A stretch of 64,000 nt of DNA from Balanoglossus misakiensis (GCA_040954595.2 CM082582.2:8680001-8744000); one strand, 5' to 3'; positions 35,696-50,500 are shown, counted from the stretch's first letter. Notes: a model not told the origin generated them from the letters alone. Program-made: numbers and translations.

Positions 35696-36480
35696 GGTAA
35701 CAGTCATTGGATCAAACCCTTGTGCCTCAAAAACCAGTATTCACACGTGGCTATTTAGCGGAATCTAAAATGAGACTCGTTATGATCATCGCAGACCTGC
35801 TAAACTACTCCACTCATTATCGATTTCGTGTATCTAGGATAACACACGCTCGTCTGCAAGAAACGTGAACTGCACGATGATTATTGATGCGTACAGTGTA
35901 TATAAAAACGGGCTAAAATGATCAGTGGGCGCGTCAGTCATTTTCCCGTATTCAGATTTTGTGAATAGGAATTCAGCGATTTACAACCTTTCATTCACTC
36001 GATAGTAATATAAGTAATTATAATGTAAATTTGATATCTTTTTTTGTAGAAGACCAAAGAAAAAACTGCCAGGAAATATCCGCGCGCAAAGTGTAATATC
36101 TAAAAGAGACAATCTCCTATGGGTCCCAGGTGAACATTTAAACCAGCATTACGTCATCAATTGCGTCATCCCATCGCCGAATTCCGCGAGTATTGATCGA
36201 AGTTAAGCCACGCGACGACCTGAACAACGTCAGCGATCGTCTCGGAGTTTTATCCCGGCTTCAGGAAGGAAATCCGCCGAGAGACATGCAAACTTTGGCG
36301 GCGGCCCTGGGGACGGACACGAAGCTTACCGGTGCACATCGTTTAAAACGATAGCTTTAGTCGGAATCGCGGTGATCATAAGCTCTTACGCCTAATTGGC
36401 AGAGTTGTCAGCAAAAAGGCAAAACTGTATACACATAGTGCAGCAGGGAAGTGAGAATACGTCTATCTGTGCATAAACAA

Positions 36481-36574
36481 TGTCTGTCTATTTGTCTGTA
36501 TGTCTGTCTGTCTGCCTGTCCGTCCTTCCGTCCGCCCTCCTGCCTGTACGTCCATCCATCCACCCATCCATCCG
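36481..36574. repeat. TCTG/TCCG/TCCA compound microsatellite
   Basis: TCTG units grade into TCCG and then TCCA units, a one-base stepwise drift like the TCAC to CACC change in the large array. Confidence 0.85.
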
Positions 36575-37969
36575 AGATCTGGCCGTATCAAGCGATGTTA
36601 CATTTAGTTGTATACAAAATGCGAGAATGCAAACGAGTCGCTTAGATGGAGTATTTCGACAATGAGAGAGTTTCAATCAAATGCGAAAAAGAGCAGTCCA
36701 AGCACGCGTTTTCTGCTCCAATAGATAATTAATTATTTAGAGCACGGGAGAGGTAGAAAAGACTGTCTAAAATGCGGAGTGTAGACAAACGACGCCTACT
36801 TGCTTTAACTGTACACGGAACAGTCTATTTGGAATAGTTTATTGATGTACACACTTCAGGAGTTTTCGTTTGCCTTTCATTCCTGCGATTATCTTGGCGA
36901 CGTTTTGACTTGCGTTGTAGGCCAATCTACCGTGACTGAAACTGTGGACGCGATCAAATCTCACCGCCAACGGCCATTTTGTTACTTGAAACCTGAAAAA
37001 TCAAAAGTCAACCAGCTCATATTATAATCGATGACATGGATACATGTGATGTTAAAACGTACATTGGCGAGAAGTCCTGGAAGGATCGTTTTCTCCCATG
37101 TCTGTCTGTCTGTTTGTCTTCTGCCAAGTCTTGTCTCCACAGTTATCTTTTATATGTGCCGGGTGCAAAAAGATCACTAGATGTGTTTACTTCAAAACTT
37201 TTAATTGACACATGAATATCAAGAAAACAAGCTCACGACCGCACTTGTTCTCCCTGTAGGTATATTGGCCCCGTCTCCAATTTTTGCTCTCTCACTGTGT
37301 CAATAGTTCAAGGTAAGATTGCTCTGCTCTCTGAATTAAATCCCGCGTTCAATATGCAAAACATGATGCCAATTTATCCAGAAGCTTAAAAGTAAACCCG
37401 GTTTTTCATGCTGCAACAAATGAAACTGTCAGTCTATTTGGACTGGAAATCACAAAACACTAAGGCATCGTTCTTTTTTTTGCCATGGGCATGACGTCAA
37501 ACAGACTAATTTGCGAAATAATTGCAAAGCACTGTGGCAACAATGCGATATTATAAGAAAAAGAGATTTGGGGGACTTTGATTAAAGGAAAGGGTATCTG
37601 AAGTTATCAAGGTAGATTAGCTGACCGCGAAACCTCTAATCAGGCGCGTTTCCCACCGACTCCTCCCCCAGGTGATGTCTAAGCATTAAGGAAGACAGGT
37701 TTATCACTCAGCCGCAGTTTAAACTTTGAGGTAACGACTAAACACAGAGCGAAATGAACATCACTAGACACTCCAGCAAGGTAGAATTCTCCAACCAGGC
37801 GAGTAATCAGCTACTTAGCCATTCGACTCGTGTTAGGGACACAGCTGTGTTAATCCATTTCAAACAGCGAGAGGAGCTGTTCAGTTTGCCGTTCCAGTTG
37901 GGATGAATACATCATTTCATTTGGCCTGATCAAATATGCATGAGCTCTGCATGCAGGGAGGGCAGAAAT

Positions 37970-38038
37970 GGGGGGGGGGGGGGGGTAGCTGAACGCCGTT
38001 ATGAATCATCGAAAATGAGGGAGGGAGGGAGGGAGGGT
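37970..38038 (+). repeat. Poly-G and (GGGA)n G-rich segment
   Basis: A run of 16 G at 37970-37985 and (GGGA)n at 38019-38038 are both quadruplex-capable on the plus strand. No gene is adjacent. Confidence 0.85.
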
Positions 38039-40126
38039 TGGGGGTAGGGAAGGAGATGACGAATCCTGTCAGATTTGTCTGTTAGTGGACAGCGTGTGGA
38101 CCAAACTGAAACACAGTATACACAAGAACATGACGCACCAACCAATTCATGGCGTGTTTATAGATTTCAAGTATTTATTTAACACTTTACACAATCGCTC
38201 AAAATGAACTATACCGGTCTCGGTTCGAGTATTGCTTCAAAAACACGGCGGGAAGGCAGTATCACACGCATGTACGCCGGTTCACAATTGCCAGCCCCTG
38301 ATTTTACTCCACCCTGGCCGCAACCATGGTAACGGATCGCACTCGGTACGAGTCGGCCAGGGTTCGCCCGTCAGCAACCACGCTAGCAGTGCCGTTTTGT
38401 CCCGTGTCGCCGACAAGAAAGTACATTTCACTCAAGAGCGACGCATACACTTATGAAATAAAGAGTTTTGACACAGAGGTAAATTCAAAGTGACAGAAAT
38501 TGCTGTACATATTTTCCTGTACGTAATTCACTTTGTATAAACACGATTTCAGGGTGACTAGGTTTCCCCTTTAAAAATTACAGTTAGCGTACTCACAAAT
38601 CTGATTTTTTACCTGCAAAAAAACTATGACGCCTTTAGTCCATGGTTTGAAATCAATTAGACCGACGAAGTCACTGCATGGAAAAGAACCATTTCAAAAC
38701 GAAAAATAAAGAGAAACGTTTTCACGAAACACAACGTCAGCGAAATCCAATTGATCTCGCATGCAGTTGACAAATTTGAAATCAAAGGGTGGTTCATTTC
38801 CTCGCAACATGCCTGATTTAGACGCTGGGCAGGTATGCTAAAACCACACTCATTGCTCCACACAACTGTTTATAAAGTCTTCGCACTAGGTCTACCCAGG
38901 AAATCAATACACTGAGAGAGACAAACGTACAGGAGTTCAGATTTTTCTAGAATCTAAATTTACGAGTAGTTTTATCAACCCAGCCAGCTAGATTGACAGA
39001 ACCGGTCCTATTAATACATTCTTAGCACGCGCAGTTATTTTGCTTTGGGGATCCTCGTGAAAAAATATGAATCTCACGGGTCCCAAGGTCTGAATTTGTC
39101 TGAGATATTCAGTATTCTACTATCTATTCACTTCTGATTTCGTTACGTGTCTATTTGACTTCACTACGCTTCATTGCTCGCCGCACGTCACGCTCACATC
39201 CAATCGTTTACGGCGAGAAATCTAAATAGATCTTTTTATAGCGTTTTCCCGTTGGTCCCCTTCCTCCTTCCCCGCGCGTCGTGACGTCAGCACAGGAAGA
39301 CCATTGCTCTCCGGAATGCATCCAGTTTCCATAACAACACAGTTAACATTCAAATTAGGAATTGAAGTACCCGAGCGAAAAATCATGGTTTCCTTGAGAA
39401 TGAAAACAAAAAATGGAGACAACGGATCATGAGCGAATGACCTTTAAAGCGACACGCACTGGCCTGCTGCCGGGTCTGCCTAACCGAAGAGGCGAGAGAA
39501 CTCGCTCTTGTTAAACAATGATTCAATGGGTATCGAGGAGAGCCACGGAACGGGGTGTGACGTAACCCTTCCCCCAGGATGAAATATAAAGAAAGCCCGA
39601 TGTAGTGATCACGTGATGATTACACCCGAAATGTGTACGTAACAAAGATTTCACTGACACGTCTACAACAGTTAAGGGCCACCAACAAATTTGACTAAAG
39701 TACACGGCGTGAATGAATGAATTAATACAAACATTATGTCTATCGCTATAAATCTTCACACAGTCCCGTCGCTTTTACCCACAATTCAGTCCGTATGTAC
39801 ATGTAGAAACATTTCACGGTACTCGTGACTGTATCAACGCTGGCCGCAGACAATTATTTACACAAGTCTTCAGCTCTGCTCTCGGTCGATGGTAAGCTCC
39901 TTCGGTGTCCTTTACGAATCTGTCATCTCATTCTGTCCATATTCAAAATACTGATGATTAAGCCACAGCTTCGGGAGACATGAAAGTGTTAGGTATTGCT
40001 CTCCCCAGCAATTAGAAGACGCCTCGGCAACTCGTGACTAGAGAAGGTGTCGTGCCCGTTGATAAATCAATACCACAACTGAGAGACTCCATGCGTACAT
40101 GTGCGAAGGCGATGAACTCCCTGTCG

Positions 40127-40179
40127 TGAGAGAGAGAGAGGGAGAGAGGGAGCGAGAGATAGAGGGAGAGAGAGAGAGA
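40127..40179. repeat. (GA)n-rich microsatellite
   Basis: An imperfect GA repeat with GGGA and GCGA interruptions. Confidence 0.8.
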
Positions 40180-41518
40180 TTATATTCTATCGTACACTTT
40201 ACTGAAACATTTGATTTGTAATTGCCTCAGCGCAGTGCATTGTGGAACCGGAAAGAAAATTATAGGAGAACTATAGCAGCGAGTACAGACAACGACATCA
40301 CTCTTGGGGGGTATAGTATTCTTCTATTTAGATATACGAATGACTGTCTAACCCACCTGATTTGTCACCGCCTTTATCTTGAACTTCTAAAAGATTTCCA
40401 CCTGCAAATCAAGAATAAATGCATAACGTATGAATGCTGTATCGCCGCTCTTGTATTCATCCCGGCCCTCACAGCCCCAGGGCCTATTCAAGTCTGACTC
40501 CAAATTATATATTCATCTGATATTTCATGCATGCATCGTGCCTGAACATTGCTTAAACCACCTAAATATACGTCTACAGTATGTTAGTCTGTTCTGCTGA
40601 TTGTCTGGGCACTTCATATAAAAAAAAACCGCGACTAATCTGTCGAATAGTCTTGCATGTATATTTACCAAAACGTATTGACACAAATGGAGTTCGCGTT
40701 TCCGATCGGTCGGGAATTGAGGATGATGGATTCTCTGGGGAACAATATGCACCGAGAATTAACCGTATCCGTTTCTCTGAGAGAAAAAAAACGCGACTAT
40801 CGATCGCTGATTTGTGCGGAAGTCTGAAATCTAGATTGTATCTCTTCATCACTTGTTAAGGATTAAACAAAGAGGAAGTCCATTGACACGACACGAGGGC
40901 GTGTCATGTAGATGTAAGAGCCACATGTTCTCTAATCCATGTTACCTACACGGCATCTTTAAATTTTTAGTTAGTGTTCTACTCAACATTGAAATTGTAA
41001 TTTTTCTCGCACTTCTAATGCTACAGTTTTTTATGGGAAAATATCTGAACAGCTCTATCAAAATTTGTGAATTACCTGCAACGATAACCAACTCTTTAAC
41101 TAACTAAGACCCTCGCTAGCTAACTGACTGACTGACTTTATAGACGTAGCACTGTAGCACGTTTGATCAGGATGGGTTTTGTTTGCGTATATCCCATTTG
41201 CACGACTATCTTTGTCAAGAGTTACAGACTGTTTTTCCAGCGCACAAACAGAAATGCTCCGTGACATTTTCGATAATTTTATTTCTTTGTCCGATTGATG
41301 ATAATCCAAATATGATATGTGCATTATTTATAAAGGTGGACAGATTTCTCTCTTTCGACGGCTTTGATGTTTGATCATTAGCATACACAAATTTGCATAG
41401 ACGCTCACGCAAATCCCCTGCAAATGTCACGGGTCGTTTGGAAGCAAGCTGGGCCTATCCTTCCAGACAGCAGGTTAATTTTGCTTTGATTCTCCAAAAG
41501 GAGACTTATTTAACGTAC

Positions 41519-44514
41519 CTGAAGTAGCGGAGGTAGCGTTATCGCCGTTCGGGGTGCTGTTCACGCCTGCGGTGTGCGTTTCTACGGTCGTCTCTTGGTC
41601 GTCGTTCAGTCCCCCTCCCGGAGGAGGTACGTCTCCACCCGTCATTTCGCCGTCTTCGGGCCCCTGGGGATACAGCGGGGGCATCCCGTCCAACGGCGGC
41701 GGGTTAGCCGCTGACGGCATGAGTTCGGTGTCGTCGTCGGTGCCGACGTCATCGTTCGCCGAGACGCTCCACACATCATCTGTAAAGTATAAGTGGGGAG
41801 AACAGGTCACTTTCATGACCCTACATGACCTCGTACTTCTGTTGGCACGAAACCACCATTTTGAAGAGAAACTTAACAAAACTCTATCATTGCACCTGTG
41901 GTCAATGAAGTACAGAGTGAATTACCGAGACGACGCTTTTTCACAAGCAATATTTTACACATTTCTCCTACCAAAACGTTTTTATTTTGACGCCATACCA
42001 CCGGAAGTACAATGATGTAAGGTCATAGGGGTCATGAAAGAGATACTGGTATGCTATATGTGGACGCAGCTTCCGGTTGTTCTCTCGCCATGAAGAGCCA
42101 GCGTCGGCCGCAACGAGAAATCATAAATGGTCTTCGGCGTATAAACCCATCAATCGAAGGGGGAAAGCAAACCCCTTCCCAGGTAATTTATCACTAGGAT
42201 TGCCTTTTAACTTGCTGTCTTAATCCCCCGCACCTGCACCGTTGTCCCTTTTATAGTGTTTTGACAGAGTGCTGCCGAACGGGGCCCAAGGCATCTATAA
42301 ATTCCGCCTCTCCAGCGATAAATTTGACAGTCAATTCCGTAATACGCAGAGCAGTGGCTTTCACACAATTCCCGTGCATTCACGAGCGGCGTTATCACTT
42401 CTGTGCTCGCCCTGGCGTATCGAGGCACCGCCGTACCTAGACTCTTGATTCTTGGCAAAAATTGCCGACGACGGCGTTGAACGACAAGCGCGCAAGGCGT
42501 TCATAAATTATTACACTTGGCTGTCTGCTCCATCCCATTTTATTTTTAATTTAAACTTTTCTGTGTCATCTCGATACGCACCTTCAGTAGCTCTAAACTT
42601 TCCAGCCCCACTATATACCATGCTTGCAACTGTGACACATAGGTGCTTCGTACACGTTCTGCATTTTAACTCGTCTAACAGCTTAAAGGCCCAGGATCGT
42701 CTCATGCGCATGTGCGTGATTTTGTGTGTGCAAACATTACATCCAATCCGAATGTTTTGCAAATTTTGCGTTCGACGCATTCAAATAGTGGACTGCCTTC
42801 ACTTCTTCCATATTTCATGCGCACCATATGAGTAGAAGCGGGAAGTGGTGAGTATAACCGTAAGCAGTTGACTTGCTTGCTATTTGTCGAGAGTCAGCCG
42901 ATGTGATTTTTGTCGCCGTACCGGTTCCGGTGTCTCACTGGAGTCTGGTGCCCCACGGGAACAGCGACGCTGTAGTCCGTGGAGTCATGATTGCAACGTC
43001 TTTTTTTGTCCCGGTCTGAATCGTAATATCTTAAGTCGTCTCTGGGTTGCCACGACTGCGGGGTTGTTCCATGAATTTTACATGCGGCCGGGACTTTCTT
43101 GATGGTGGTCCGTTACGTTTAGATAAACACGTTGCTGTCGGCATTGCAGCTTTCACGCCAACAGAAAAAAGGTTAAGCCAACCCACGTCCACCCTAGAGA
43201 ATTCACTGAGACAGATGCTCCCCCACCCTTCCGGGTTGCAACGCAAATATTGGAGGTGGCTGCCATCCCACGCTATTAAGCGAATGCAACTCGCTCGTGC
43301 GTTTATAAACTTGATTTATGCATCCTTTGGGTGACTCTAGATCCCGATGAAATTGTTCCTGCCCAGTTATCGTAACAAGTTGTAGCAATAACAATAACTG
43401 ACTCGTGTATATGAGTCACACTTTTTATCATTTGCGCGCCAAAATATATCCAGCCAGGTGTGTTTACGGCATCTGATAAAAGAGTGCTTTGTTGGAAAGG
43501 TGAGGGTGTTCGAACTCAGGAATGTCAAAAGGCGTTGTGTAACAGATGAGTTTTCTCGACAGGGATCATTTGGAAAGGTCAAGCAATAATAACACGCTCT
43601 TCTCTGTTTGCCATGTAAAGCCCTATACATACATATACACGTAGTTATGGATGTACATGTCTGTCTGTCTGTCTAGTATCCCCAGGGCCCCGCGGCCGGT
43701 GTGTATCACCAAGGCATGAGTATTCACATATGATAAGAGAACTATACCTTAAAGGGACAGAATTGCTAGCTTTTGGCGGTATTCGGGAAAGTTTCACTCC
43801 GACTGAGAATTCAATTAACGACATTCACGCTCGTTGAATCTTCATACTGTGCAGTAAGCTATATGACTTCTGGTCACGCGAATATGAAACACAAGTACAT
43901 CGATGACATAATATTGCCATGATTCTAAATTACGCCACGTAAGCAGTTTCATGCCATACGTGATACAGCTAACTACCTAACTACTACGTGTAGACAAATC
44001 GCCACGCCAAAAGACAGGGAAGGAATTACTCGAGTCTCAGTGTAATACCGAAGCTGATCCACACAGCCTTTCACGAGTCTTGGCGAGAAAATATACAACA
44101 GGCACTGCCAACACATCATTAGTCTCGAGCATGCAGTATATATGCAACGGTGTCAAGCAGAAATGGCAGTGATTGCACTGTACAGCTCCGGAAATGCCTG
44201 CGACAAGAATCTTAATTGTACAATTTGTCCGAAACAGGAGGAACGCTGTGATATGTTCAATAAAAAACGCTAAATAGCGGAGAATTACAGCAATCGGCGA
44301 TACGTGGACATTCGCCTCTCATTTGATGACTCAAAAGGACTGACAAAAACAGTTGAGAGTGAAAGATGGGGCGGAAAGCCAACGGGGCGTTCCCGGAACA
44401 AGCGGACAATTGCAAAGTGACAATCTGAGAATCGTGATGATTTCAGTACTCACCGTGCCGTACAGACATCACTAAAAGCGACCACAGGAAGAGGAACGCC
44501 GCGTCTCTCCACAT
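41519..44514 (-). CDS. Secreted or membrane protein of unknown family, first two exons (partial)
   Basis: Exon 1 (44514-44454) encodes 20 residues, MW plus a charged start and the hydrophobic stretch AAFLFLWSLLVMSV, a good signal peptide. It ends in phase 1 at CACG|GTGAGT. Exon 2 (41779-41519) starts after ACTTTACAG, is phase 1 at both ends and encodes 86 residues plus split codons. These are acidic at first (DDVGTDDDTE), then Pro/Gly-rich (PPPGGG) and Thr/Asn-rich, with N-glycosylation sequons NST and NAT. It ends at TCAG|GTACGTT. Exon 2 is much richer in GC than its flanks. Low-complexity linkers between phase-1 introns are common in Ig-type receptors (FGFR has an acid box in such a place) and in mucin-like or syndecan-like proteins, but nothing here picks one. 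Later exons were not found. The opposite-strand frame at 41554-42015 is a shadow of exon 2. Confidence 0.6.
41780..44453 (-). other. Intron of the unknown secreted-protein gene
   Basis: A 2.67 kb intron with good donor and acceptor. No nested gene is recognised. A short TGTC run lies at about 43655-43675. Confidence 0.5.
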
Positions 44515-47500
44515 CTTGAACTCCTATTAGCAGTTACGTGCGCTTCTGAAACGTCAATCAAACGCTGAAGATGGGGGGAAAAAGCCCCGTCTGTGGTAAC
44601 GCGACGTCTAAACGGTGATGCAGGAACGCTGGGGCCTTGTGACTGTCAACCAGGTTTCCGCGCTGGGCATGCTTCTCCCCCGCACCGTCTCCCGCGTAAT
44701 ACACGTTATCGAACTCATGCACCGGCGAGTAGGGGGCCTGTATTTTATCGAGCCGAGTCCCCCGCTTTCTTGCCCCGGGCGATGTTTTATCTCAAGTACA
44801 GCCACCAAGAAAAAAACGATTTAGAATTCCCGTGCTATTTTCACAACAGGCTTTCAGCGACTTAATGGTTTTTCTCTCAGAGAAAGGGGAAACACCAACT
44901 GGCAGCGAATCACACGATGTGGAATCTGCGGTTCCGGCCGAATGAACGGATGGACGACGGCCAAACAGTCGGGGGTGTTCAAGTCCTGAACACTCTTCTT
45001 TCCCCTGACGTAGATTCGGTTCCTGTCAGATGTGAGATCCCTGACTTGTCCCCGTTTCACCTGATAAGAAGCACGCCTAACGAACGTTCCCACGTCAGTG
45101 CAGAACGCAACGCCAAGTGAATTTAGTATCCGTGGAACAGCGCACTCGCCGCTGGCCAATTATCATTCGGCGGTCCTCGCCAGAACAGCAAGCCGGACCT
45201 GGAAATCTATTTGAAGACAAAAGCAGAGAGTTTTTTGTGACGTTAATCACCGGTTCATGATAAGCCTCGCACCTTCGAATGCCGCGCTCGCGCCTGCGCC
45301 GCTGGCTACACCGTTTCCTTGTACTGTGTCGTAATACAGACGCGCGACGGAGGGCGTTATTACTGTCGGAGCGCCCCTTCAACCACTGTGCTGCACTAGC
45401 TGACTCTGAAATCTAATCATTGCCTATCACGGATGATTTCATTGGGTGGTCGCTTTATACGCCTACGAGAACACGCGCAAGTGAAGTCTCTCCAATATTC
45501 TTATTATCATGATATCAAACGATTTGAAGAACACAGATCACGCGGCACCGTATCGTGCACGTGGTCCCTTCGCTTGATCCCACAAACTATTCAATTGACG
45601 AATTCATTTTCGAAGTTACCCCATCACTCGCGAGAATCAGTGTCTCTGTTTGATTGATCGGCGTATCCGTGGTAACATATCTGTGTAGCAGAGAACCCTT
45701 TGTCCATTCAGCCCCTTTCCTGTTGTACATCCACTTTGTGCTCTTGTTGCATTCAGCCCTACTCGACCATCCGGTACACGCATGTCAGACACAACCGCTT
45801 CGCCCCCCCCCCCCACCAACTAACGAAACCATCAAATGTCAACGGCAATATTTCCATTTCAGCGTTATCGTGTTTTCTTCATCTTTGTGACATTTGCTTA
45901 CGGTCTGAGATTCTGTTTCCTCCGCGGCATGAGTGAGTGAACAATGGCAAATCGCTTCCACCCACCCCCAGAAAATGATTGTTCGATTACCGTAAAGGTC
46001 CCTATGCCCTTACGCGCAATCTGCGGGATGATCGGCCAATTTTATGAATATTTATCCTAAACGTTGTCAAGGCTACGCGGTTTTATAAATGGGTCAACAG
46101 ATATAGATGCGATTACACCACACGGATGCTGAACTTAAATGTTAATCGGGAAACTTTTACCACGCTTTCAGTGAAACTCAAGTGGATCTAGAAAAAATCT
46201 TGTCTTGCTTGTTTTGTGCGATCATCGATTACGCACAACAAGGTAACGCCTCCTCGTTCGTGTAGTGATCCGAGAAAATGAGCAATTGAATCTTTTATCT
46301 CGATGTCAATGCTGCAGTAAGTCTGACCGATGAACTTTAATAGAAATTTTCTGGTCGTGATTATAATGATATCTGCTGACGTCATCAGCCAGAGAGGTGA
46401 GGACCAAAGTGATGATGATGACGCCAACGAGCAAATTAATGAGCGCCAGTTCTCAGGTGTTTTTACCACCTTGGTACCGCTGAGGAACCGTTGCTTTCGT
46501 CACTCCTGGCGGAAGGGGGGTATGGCTCATCAGGAAGTCACGTGTTCACGTGGATGCAACTCACTTGTGGAGGAGGGGGAGCCGGAGGAGGGGGAGGGGG
46601 AGTGTGGTTAACAACAAACAAACAAAACAGGCAAACCATTCTCTATTCACCGTGTGTTTTTACTGTTCCGACAACTAATGAGTCACAAATGGGGAAATCT
46701 CCCTCACCCCGGGGGGCGGGTGGGGGGAACACTGTACAAGGTAGTCGTGTTTCCCAGGTGGCATAGAAACATGTGATGATTATCAACGCCCTCGGAAGAC
46801 TAGAAGTTCTCGTTATCTGATTTTCTGATATCGACGTGGGAGGTGTCGGGCTTCTGTCCGAGAGGACATCTCGTAAAAAAAACAGCGAGTATATCGCAGA
46901 ATTGAGTAGTGAACTCGTGACCTGCGCATGTCATGTTTGATAAAAACGAGATGTCGCGTTTGCCGATGATGGGCCATCTCCCATCTTTTCTTTGCTGCAC
47001 AGTCCCCCGGGAGATTTTAGTCATAAAAAAGTCAACGTTTGCGGTGCTTTTATGCCCGAACAAACTAAGCGGTATATGCAACCGCTAAAATGACATTTTG
47101 CACACATGCATGCTTCATTGTTAACACAATCAACTGATTTTTAAGATAGTAAATGCAATCGGCGCCTAAGATGTCTCGCTGCTTATATTATATTTTCATT
47201 TTTCTGGTTAAACATCTGGCTAACGGTGTCATTTTTCCCAAATAACAAGAGTGAATACCTGTACACACGTTGTATGAACTATACCCAGTAATTATTTCAA
47301 TACCTCGATAACATTTCTTTTACTTCGGGCCATACAGGCACCGCTCGCTCGATCAATCAGACTTTGGCCTAACCTGTTTCATAAATTTATAGTTTAGGGG
47401 CACTGAGATTTTAATTTAGTTTCGGATTCCTAAATGCTCGTTAAATACGCCGCGTATCAATTTCATCCACACGAGTGGGAATATCCCCCAGGTCATGCAG

Positions 47501-50500
47501 GCAGAGCATGGGGTACTGGAAATGCGACGAACTCGGTCAAGTATTGTATGTATATGAAGAAGGGAAAGTAGCGACCCGCCAGGACAACACGAACCCACAA
47601 TTCTCAAGATGATGACGGTTTTTGACAGTGGCTGTTTGCTTGGCGGGCAATCGGCCTCCCTCTCGGGACTGGCATACATCAAAGGCATATGTGAGCCATT
47701 ACTATCACTCGCTGACGTGCCGCGCCGTTGGAGGGGTTCTCTCGTCAGATTTCTCACGTGCGTATATTTTCGGGCGAGCGAGCGTGTTGAAATCAGGTTG
47801 CCAAGGCTATTTCCAACGCATTATCTTTGACATTTTCTGAAACTCTCTTCTTTAATAGCGCCCACCGACCGATGTATTATTCCAGCATTTTCAATGAGAT
47901 AATACATCCGAAACAGGATTATTAATGCTAAACTGTAGTAGACAAACACGCCGCAAATTATTACATTTTTTATCTTCTACAAAAGAAGATAATTTTCTTT
48001 CTGTCGTCAGCCCGGTGATGAATACGTACGCTTTAAACCACTGGCATTAATGCGTTTTTCAAAAACGAGATTTTAAGCAGAAAGTGACAGGCCTTTTTAG
48101 AGTACTGAGCAGACAGGCGATATCGCTTCCCTTAACAGGGGAATGTGACAATCACGATCTCGAGATTTGAAGGGAAAAAAACTCAACTCGACTAGCTACC
48201 TGTATCCGTTTCCGAACACACGCAGACAATGACAAGAGATTGGTGAATTTCTCAGTATTCGCAAATTAAAGCAGTTTGATTTTACTTATAATCTATGTTG
48301 GATTCTCGCGGCCCGTCTCTCGCTGTTACTTTCGTTTTTTTCTTCGCGCTCTCGCAAATTCTCGCACCGTCTGGGTTTTTTCGTGCCTTTATAGATAACA
48401 TAGAATAAGATCGCATTGAGTCTTGTGCCCGAGCTCAGCAAAATATTATCAGAACGCGAGTAATGATGTAACTATAATACCATTGGTGCGAACATGTGAC
48501 GACGTTGTAAATAAAAAAAAAATACCATAACGACCACGCTAGGTTCACATTACCACTTCCTGAACTGCTCTTTTTTGTTTCACCAGTCAATTGCCCACGA
48601 AATATCAAAAGGGTAATTTGAGGTGTTGAGGCACGGCGTGAAAAAATCACTTAATAAAGACTTCGTTAGTGGTGACGCAGACAGCCAAGCTTACACATTT
48701 GAAAAATTAACGGTAGCCGCAGCGCATGGTGATAGCTTGTGTCATACGGAGGCTTATATCAATTTCTTGCAGGTAATGCCCGGGGATTAGATATATATCC
48801 CAGCTCTAAATGGCAATCAGACGAACAAGTCGTATGTATAAAGGACTATGCATAGGCGCACATCAGAAAATCCGCGAGACAGACGGCAGGTAAATTCCCG
48901 CCAAAACAGCTTTCCGCAGTCAAGTCACATTTTTCGGGCCGAATGACGAATTTGTTAGCTGAATAGATCTAGAATGGAACGTGATTTACTGGGTGTAGGT
49001 TGGGGTGTGCTGACAAATTTCAGAAATCACATCACCTTGAAGTTATTTTGTTATAAGTGGTTCACTTACCGTCAATAGCAGCTGTGTGTAGGAACTAGCT
49101 TGATCACGCGCTAGCTCAGTACTGAGAGAATATAAGAAAGGAAGCTCATCTTACCCTGCCAATGCAATCGGTCGCTCATCCACGTGACCCGATTGCATTC
49201 ATTTGGGTTTCTGCGATTGACATAGAAGGGGAGGGGTGCACCGTTCTGTGAGACCCTGACGCGCGCGCGTGCCTGGAATCTACGATATTGCCAACATCCG
49301 CCGAGACATGTCGAGCATGTCTCCTGCAAAAGAGTTGTCGGTCAACCGTGTTGTTTATCGCCCAGGAAAGTGTCGTGACAACACCGCGACACTTTGGAGA
49401 AAAAAGCTCCTCTCACCGCGTTCAACCTCCGCGTCGGCAATTTTTCCTAACGTGATAAATGGCATGTTCATAAATTGCACTGACAGTATTCTAGGCCCGT
49501 CGATTTATGCGTCTCTGAGATTTTCACCGGTTACTATGGCGACTTTAATAGCTTACAGGGTACTTATTTAGGGAGCAAAAAATCACGAGAAAAAAAATCG
49601 AAAATTACAGTGAAGGGCAGATGAGATAATGAACTCCAACCGCTTTCGGGCACGAACTATATCACTATAGGCCAGGCTGGAGAAATTTTTGTTTTAACAT
49701 TAATATCCCTAGGGCGAATCATTTACTCACAAATTTCAATGAGGTTCAAAATTTGGTGACATCCAAATATTGAGTTTAATCTATCTATTCAAGCAATAAT
49801 TAATCATTTTAAGTCGCGTTATTGTCACCCATGAATTGTTTAAGTCTATCGATAGAATGTTTTATCTGCAAAGCCGATTGGGGTTGAAGGCCCTCGGGTT
49901 ACAAGGCCTATTATAGCTAGGGCGGTCTACAGAGTGGAGCAGTAAAGGATTCATCATTAAGTTGTCTAATGGATAGATTATTTGGTAGACCATATGGTCT
50001 TTTCTTTTCAACCATTTGGAAATCTTGACAGACGTAACTTTACCTATAGTTCTGTACATGCACAGTCACAGTGCGCAAGTTTATCCATTTTAAGTCGTAC
50101 CTCCCGTCTGCCTGTCTGTCTGTCTATCTCTGTGTGTGTTTGTCAGTACAGTCATGGTTACACGAAAAAAGGCGAAAAAAGGCTCCGTTTTTCCCGCCAA
50201 GAAACCGACCGTGTGCAAAATAGAGGCGGTCGTAAACGTTAAAGAGATAATGAACTACATCAAATCGAGAAGTATAAGTCACACATAGCACTTACCACGG
50301 AGTTTAATATAAAACAAAATATTTTCGTAAATTATACCGTTTATCAAAAGGATCGCATATATGTCGGGTCAATCTCATAAATCGGTAGTATATCACTTAA
50401 TAGGTAAATCATTTAATAGTGTCATTCACACACACGCGGCTTCTGATGAATTGCTCTGAAATGACAGGCCCTGCCCGGCCGCCAGACAGCTTGATCATTT

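Larger units (their letters stand above)
30277..41518. other. Gene-poor interval
   Basis: About 11 kb without a gene I can support. It contains a fold-back element (31517-31653), a 21-bp minisatellite (33382-33477), a GATT/GGCT-rich run (about 35629-35695), a TCTG/TCCG/TCCA run (36481-36574), a 16-G run (37970-37985) followed by GGGA repeats (38019-38038), and a GA-rich tract (about 40127-40179). Plus frames such as 33658-34029 (123 codons) lack splice context and any familiar motif. Missing 3' exons of the secreted-protein gene at 41.5-44.5 kb would fall here on the minus strand, but I could not identify them. Confidence 0.5.

Noticed and set aside
38330-38456. Minus-strand 40-codon frame (MYFLVGDTGQNGTASV...) as the last exon of the secreted-protein gene
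   Set aside because: GC-rich and tempting, but it has no acceptor with phase 1 in this frame; the phase-1 join leads to a different, unconvincing frame.
41554-42015. 153-codon plus-strand frame
   Set aside because: It is the antisense shadow of the well-bordered minus-strand exon 41779-41519, and continues into AT-rich intron.
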